Origin: Hippopus hippopus
Lineage: Eukaryota > Mollusca > Bivalvia > Cardiida > Cardiidae
Direction: 5' to 3'
DNA: 64,000 bases
Assembly: GCA_946811185.2 (NCBI GenBank)
Contig: OX328107.1
Location: 27,239,587-27,303,586 of the forward strand
The position numbers and the translations under genes are program-made. Below, piece by piece: positions 59,274 to 64,000 of the stretch. The number at the start of each line of letters is the position of its first letter. Positions within the stretch are counted from its first letter, which is position 1. The notes beneath the pieces are model-generated. The model did not search any database, had not been told where the DNA came from, and worked only from the letters and a program-made list of their open reading frames with translations.

Positions 59274-59862
59274 ATCGGAAAGGCATGGAAAATAGTCGGA
59301 ATTATGCCACTTCTGAAAACCCTTTCTGACCGCCTTTCACTCCAAATTATTTATTTCTCTTTTATTAGACCTATTCTTCAATATCGTAATGTTATAAGTG
59401 ACAATCTTTCTCAAGGGTTGAAAGATCAGCTTGATACAGTACAAAATGAAGATGCACGGATTGTTACCGGTTGTACTAAATTAGTTGCTATCGTTGACAA
59501 ACCTTGTCCATGGAGGCTTTACTTTTTTTGGCGATAGGAAAATTCAAATTATAGATGCCAGATTATGCAACAGATGCAGTGGTCTCAATGAAAATCTCTC
59601 CTTTAAACAAAAAAAAAAAAAAAACAGAAAAAGGTGGAATCACCACTCTGTAGATGTGGTGCGGTTGAATCGACTAAACACTTCTTTTTAGTATGTCCTA
59701 TTTTTATAATAACCAAAGAATAAGTCTAAGCTTAAGTATAAACGGTATAACAAGATTAACACCCCAAATCATTTCATTTTTAATCTTAACATGTTTGATA
59801 ACCAAAGAATATTTGCTGTCGTAAACATCTATATCTGCGATAGTAAAAGATTTACCAAGTGA
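59274..59862 (+). pseudogene. LINE reverse-transcriptase C-terminal remnant
   Basis: The frames give GKAWKIVGIMPLLKTL, LQIIYFSFIRPILQYRNVIS and LDTVQNEDARIVTGCTKL, the typical end of non-LTR retrotransposon RT (SFIRPILEY...VQ..AARI.TG). After a frameshift near 59515 come DARLCNRCSGLNENL and, in another frame, CRCGAVESTKHFFLVCP, the C-x-C..H...C tail of Jockey/CR1-like LINEs. A final NIYICDSKRFTK then stops at about 59862. Several frameshifts and an A-rich insertion (about 59612) show it is dead. The 5' part is absent. Confidence 0.85.
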
Positions 59863-60840
59863 TATCTAATTCCTATGTTTTCTTGGTAATAGTTAACCCT
59901 ATACCCGATCTATTATATATATTAAAACCATTTCATTTCTTTTTCTTTTAAACTTGAATTATTGTTTGGATCCTTTGAGCATGGTACGCTAACATCCTTG
60001 TACAATTTAGGTTGCCTTAGGGTAAGCAACCACTTGTTTAATCAGTTGTGATGGTCAAGCTCAAAGTTTCTATAGCCATTATATAGGTGTCTTTAATTGA
60101 ACTCTTCACCAATAACACTCCACACCCTTCTGATTTTCTGTAATTTTTTTGCTTCTTTTTCTCTAAAATGACTTTCACTGTCAGCAATTAGTAGTAATAT
60201 GATTTTGAGAAGAATTTTTAGGCCTAAGTTTCTATTCTTATCCTTTTCTTCAGTATTTGTCATATACAGAATATTATGTTGTAGTAACTTACCTGGTGCA
60301 TGTATTTAATTCGAGCCGCGTGAGAAAATTGAATATCGCGCGAGACCGGAGGTCAAGCGAGATGTCCAAATTTTCTTATGCTGCGAGAAGTAAATACAAG
60401 CACCTGGAAAGTTACTGCAACATAATATTCCTTTTATTATATACCTGCAACTGTCAACGACAACATTGTGCAATTGTTGACATCATATTCGAAAACGGCA
60501 AACAAAATGAGACAATTGATAGTATGGATGGTAGTAACTCTGTTTTCATGAATGGAGGATTAATTTTACAACATTTTGACCAATCAAGTCGCAAATCAAT
60601 GCATGCTTAGTCCGTGTGCGAGATACGTCATCATACCATATTTGGTACCGTATTTCACTGTGTGTAGATACAGATTTTTTTCTGTCATGTGTGTTATTTC
60701 ATTCGATTGAACGCATGTATTTGATCCGGAAAATTTACTGGTATATAATAAATGATTGTATTGCCTTTTTTGTTGATTCATATCTCATACTGTTGAATAA
60801 AATATGTTTAAACTGAACTAAATAGATGTTTAAAGATGGT
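59863..60840. other. Possible LINE 3' UTR and unrecognised sequence
   Basis: The start may be LINE 3' UTR. The 117-codon frame at 60257-60610 shows no motif and includes a CpG-rich GCGCGAGACCGGAGGTCAAG segment of repeat type. No gene is called. Confidence 0.35.
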
Positions 60841-60850
60841 TTCAATGTTT

Positions 60851-60862
60851 CAAGATGGCGGC
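60851..60862 (+). promoter_or_regulatory. YY1-type site (CAAGATGGCGGC)
   Basis: An exact AAGATGGCGGC match to the vertebrate YY1 consensus, which often lies at promoters. No gene start is identified next to it. Confidence 0.3.
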
Positions 60863-61311
60863 CATTATTCAAATTCGCCACTGTATTTCCGCCAAATCTA
60901 TACAATTTACAAACACACGCATGCCCACACTGCTTTTGATTTGATTCTTTTCAGAAGATTTGAGATGGTGTTTTGGTTTACAACCCTGTCATTGGCAGTT
61001 TAGCAATTTAAATGTAATAGAATGATGATATGGAGATATAAAGATATACAGAGATATAAACCAGTTAGATATCCACACCTGTATTGACAAGGTGTGCCAG
61101 ACTGGGAGAGCCGAGCTAAGGGCGACTGGGCATTAGTTACTCGAATGCTGTGCAGATCGCTCGAAACTAAATTGACACAATGAAGGAAGATCGGATTAAC
61201 AAAATTATATCGTGAATGATAGTGTTATGATTACTCATGCTGTAGTACTTCGTCTCCTCAATTGCAACCTGTCCCTTTAATCACCACCTAACTCTTCAGA
61301 TAAATACGACT

Positions 61312-61455
61312 AGATATGAGCCATGCTGTGACAAAAGGGGGTTTAACGCATCGCTGTGATCCATTACACCAAGCAAGTCATCGCATGACTATGGATCCAT
61401 AAAATTCATTTTGTCCAACAACCGCCTGAATCCTGAGACAGAATGGTACTTTTAC
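61312..61455 (-). mobile_element. CATGCTCTGTGAAAAGGGG family, partial
   Basis: GCCATGCTGTGACAAAAGGG, CAAGCAAGTCATCGCATGAC and CCATAAAATTCATTTTGTCC are collinear with the right half of the 43-45 kb copies in reverse. Confidence 0.72.
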
Positions 61456-61865
61456 ATGCAGAAAATTTAATTATAGCAAAGGCTCCTCTTAAATTAAAAA
61501 AGAAATCTTTATAAATTCTTTTACGCTGACAAACAGTTTGTATATTTAACGTTAAATAACATGGTTTATCAATGTCGTAAGTTTTCACCGACAGATTGAT
61601 AGAATTTGAATAACTTAACCGTGGTTGTTTATGTCACTGCTAATCGATTTTCACAGATGCCGCCTTGTTTAAAATCATATGATTGGCATTTAAAAATGAA
61701 AGCCTCCTTGATACGGACGAGCTTAGATGTAGTCACGGAATCAACTGAGTTGTGACGAGTCCTCATAACAATACTAACAGCCTTCAGGGGGCGTCGCCCA
61801 TATGGGCAACCGGTGGCAACGATGATTAAACACATATTCATTCAAAACGAAACTAATAAACAAAC

Positions 61866-61888
61866 AAGGACAGACAGACAGACAGACA
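61866..61888 (+). repeat. (GACA)n microsatellite
   Basis: About five units of GACA. Confidence 0.8.
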
Positions 61889-61994
61889 ACAATAGCACAA
61901 ACGATTTTTCTTCATTGAAAACTTTATGTACTGAACGCATTTATTTCTTTTACTGCCAATAAGATTAGGTCAGCTTTTTGAAACTGCTTTTAGA

Positions 61995-62105
61995 CCCTTC
62001 CAAACTGAAAGTATATGAAAACAACAAATACGAAAGAGATAAAAATGAAATGAAGTTCTTTGATATGGTGGAAAACATTGTGTTAAAAGAAGAAACTGCA
62101 ACCCC
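61995..62105 (-). mobile_element. TM1 MITE, old fragment
   Basis: CTTCCAAACTGAAAGTATATG, then GGTGGAAAACATTGTGTTAA, with no right core half. Confidence 0.55.
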
Positions 62106-62133
62106 ATTCTGCATTTAGTTTTTTGTTATGGCC

Positions 62134-62625
62134 ACAATTTATCTTCAGAGTATGGTGGCATATTTCTGCCACGAGATACGAGATAGCTATCATGATAAAT
62201 TTAGAAAACTATTGCGATAAATTAAAGTTTCCTGGAAACTTCATCCAGATAGTGAAAAATTTCCTGAAAAAAATAATCATGATAAACTTAATATTTTAAC
62301 GCAAAATTTCTCAATCGTGCACAAAGCTGACATTCAAGATAAAATTATCGTGATAGTTCTATCTGTTTCTCGATATCTTTAAATAGAAAATTTATCATTT
62401 GGATGAACTCGTTTTTTACTTCACAAGATTGCAGTAAGTCAAAATTCGAACCATTAACAATTGTAGCTAAATTGGTAAATTTTGACAACACTTGAAATGA
62501 GCTGAAGTCTGTAAAATCACAGATGACTCCAAATACCTCCTACGAACAACTTAAAAATCATTCAGGCAAAAGGAGAATTTATAAGGTAGTGGACTAAGAT
62601 GTTCCGAAACCGTATCTTCTTATTA
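62134..62625. repeat. Foldback element, left arm
   Basis: The sequence GAGATACGAGATAGCTATC, ATGATAAATTTAGAAAACTA and GTTTCCTGGAAACTTC through CCTCCTACGAACAAC and ACCGTATCTTC is repeated in inverted order at 63880 down to 63082. TATCGTGATA/TATCGCGATA-like hexads are scattered through it. Confidence 0.8.
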
Positions 62626-62742
62626 TGGTGGCATATTTCTGCCACAAGATACGAGACAGCTATTGCTATAATTTAAGACAACTATCGTGATTAAACAAAG
62701 TTTCCTGGAAATATTATCTAGATAATAAAAATTTTCACGATA
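62626..62742 (+). repeat. Direct-repeat unit of the foldback element
   Basis: GGCATATTTCTGCCACAAG, GAGACAGCTATTGC and TTTCCTGGAAATATTATCTAG recur in the same orientation at 63890-64000. Confidence 0.8.
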
Positions 62743-62811
62743 AAAATATCGCGATAATTCTAACTGTTATCATGATCTTCTTTTGCTTTTGTGCCCACAA
62801 CCGACATTAAC

Positions 62812-63063
62812 GGTTGTTTTGTTGTATGGTGTTTAACGCCGTTTTCAACATTATTTCAGTTATATCGTGGCGGCCAGTGCACCTATCCATGCTTTCCTGG
62901 AGTTTCTGTTACCAGTACTCTGCACAATATTCTTTCCAAGCCACTGGCTACTTTCCCACATAACCATCGTCGAAACAATGATCAGCGGTGAGAGAGGAAT
63001 GAATCCTGTCACAATGACCATCATCAATCCTTCGAAAGAAATTGGCTGTGCCGGGGATCGAAT
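62812..63063 (-). mobile_element. SINE-A in the loop of the foldback element
   Basis: GACATTAAC flanks it on both sides (62803-62811 and 63064-63072). The tail GGTGTTTAACGCCGTTTTC is on the left. It is truncated at the B box (GCCGGGGATCGAA) on the right. Confidence 0.88.
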
Positions 63064-63081
63064 GACATTAACAGTATCTAT

Positions 63082-63885
63082 AATTAGATACGGTTTCGGA
63101 ACATCTTCATCTACAACCTTATGAACTTTCCTTTTCCCTGAATGGTTTTAAAGTTGTTTGTAGGAGGCATTTCGAGTCATCTTTGTGATTTTACAGATTT
63201 CTGTTCATTTCGAGTCTTGTCAAATTTACCAATTAATCTACAACTGCTAATAATTCAAATTTCTACCATTATCTCCTGCTAGATGGCATTCTACAAATAC
63301 ACATCTATCTAATTTGGGCATTCTGGGTACAGAACCGGATTACTTTTCAAAACAACAACCATTACTTTGAATTTCAAAATGAAATAAACGTTTACTCAAT
63401 AAAACGCTACCTGATGCGATTCATTCAGCTATGGTCAGCTAGCATGTAACATATGCATCGGCAATTTATTGAAACAGCCCCTACATGCTTGGGTAATAGG
63501 CTAATAGCTTCGGTAATAAGCCCTACTTTTCCCAGGTATTGGGGGATGGTTGATGCGTCATAGCAGACAGGTCGAATCTTCAAAGAATATGACATGCAAA
63601 GACAACGGAATTTCTACTTACTGCAATCTTCTGAAGTCAAAAACTACTGCGCTCATCCAAATGGTGAATTTTCTATTTAAAGATATTGAGAAACGGCTAG
63701 AACTATCACGGTAATTTTATCTCGAATGTCAGCTTCATGAACGATTGAGATAAAATATTAAGTTTATCATTATTTTTTTTTTCAGGAAACTTTTCATTAT
63801 CTCGATAAAATTTCCAGGAAACTTAAGTTATCGCGATAGTTTTCTAAAATTATCATGATAGCTACATGTATCTCATATCTATGAC
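63082..63885. repeat. Foldback element, right arm with ~340-bp insertion
   Basis: GATACGGTTTCGGAACATC, GTTTGTAGGAGGCATTTCG and TTTGACAAGACTCG-complement pair with the left arm. After an unpaired block (about 63260-63600, including GATGCGTCATAGCAGACAGG shared with 58.9 kb) the pairing resumes with TACTGCAATCTTCTGAAGTC and runs to GATAGCTACATGTATCTC. Confidence 0.75.
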
Positions 63886-63889
63886 GTTA

Positions 63890-64000
63890 TTTTCTGCTGC
63901 GAGATACGAGATAGCTATTGCCATAATTTAAGAGAACTATCGTGAAAAAACAAAGTTTCCTGGAAATATTATCTAGATCATAACAATTTTCACGATAAAA
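63890..64000 (+). repeat. Foldback element, second direct-repeat unit, cut by the window edge
   Basis: GCGAGATACGAGATAGCTAT to TTTTCACGATAAAA is collinear with 62626-62742. The element continues beyond the window. Confidence 0.78.

Noticed and set aside
60257..60610. 117-codon open frame on the plus strand
   Set aside because: No recognisable motif, mixed composition, no splice or promoter context, and a CpG-rich repeat-like segment inside. Length is within chance for this amount of sequence.
1..64000. CRISPR array, operons or bacterial genes
   Set aside because: The window has spliced animal genes, SINEs and a LINE. The repeated palindromes are dispersed MITEs of variable spacing and not an array with unique spacers.

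Overview
The window looks like animal (metazoan) genomic DNA, most likely from a bivalve mollusc. It is AT-rich, holds two intron-split conserved animal genes, and is otherwise packed with short non-autonomous transposons, tRNA-derived SINEs and a decayed LINE. The bivalve call is an inference from repeat style, namely the elements bounded by CTCACCTGAGCAC and GGCCCTCTTGTTT motifs, the abundant TTAA-bounded MITEs and the SINE tail. It cannot be proven from one window.

Genes. Two conserved genes diverge from a 430-bp intergenic segment. On the minus strand, six exons between 23743 and 1316 encode the N-terminal ankyrin array of an ANKS1A/ANKS1B-type scaffold protein (304 codons in frame, all splice phases compatible). 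The SAM and PTB parts must lie beyond the left edge. On the plus strand, a 7-codon first exon (24174-24194) and one large second exon (26577-27395) encode a complete 279-residue TMEM86A-like (YhhN family, lysoplasmalogenase) multi-pass membrane protein. No other convincing protein-coding gene was found. A LINE reverse-transcriptase remnant lies at 59.3-59.9 kb.

Repeats. The dominant component is one MITE family, called TM1 here: about 230 bp, TTAA target sites, piggyBac-like CCC/TTAA termini and a 67-nt near-perfect odd palindrome in the middle. More than 70 copies and fragments lie between 2 and 53 kb, in both orientations, and they fill the introns of ANKS1. Two other TTAA-bounded families (TM2 and TM3) are found inserted into TM1 or carrying TM1, so relative ages can be read from nesting. 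Other families are a CCAAT-containing perfect inverted-repeat MITE, a TCCGTT-rich 610-bp terminal-inverted-repeat element, a long-TIR MITE at 49.8-50.1 kb, a CATGCTCTGTGAAAAGGGG family, several tRNA-derived SINE families (some with clear target-site duplications), ~142-bp tandem arrays inside hairpin-ended elements, and a large foldback element at 62.1-64.0 kb that runs off the right edge.

Layout. 0-1.3 kb: ANKS1 intron with a CRE/CCAAT cluster. 1.3-23.7 kb: ANKS1 exons scattered among MITEs. 23.7-24.2 kb: shared promoter region. 24.2-28.3 kb: TMEM86A. 28-53 kb: intergenic MITE and SINE desert with a tandem array at 37.8-39.3 kb. 53-64 kb: few TM1 copies, a minisatellite, a second tandem array at 57.0-58.1 kb, the LINE remnant and the foldback element.

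Orientation convention for TM1: '+' means the arm with GACTTTTAACGACCCTGA comes first and the palindrome centre reads GGTAACC. '-' means the reverse, with centre GGTTACC.
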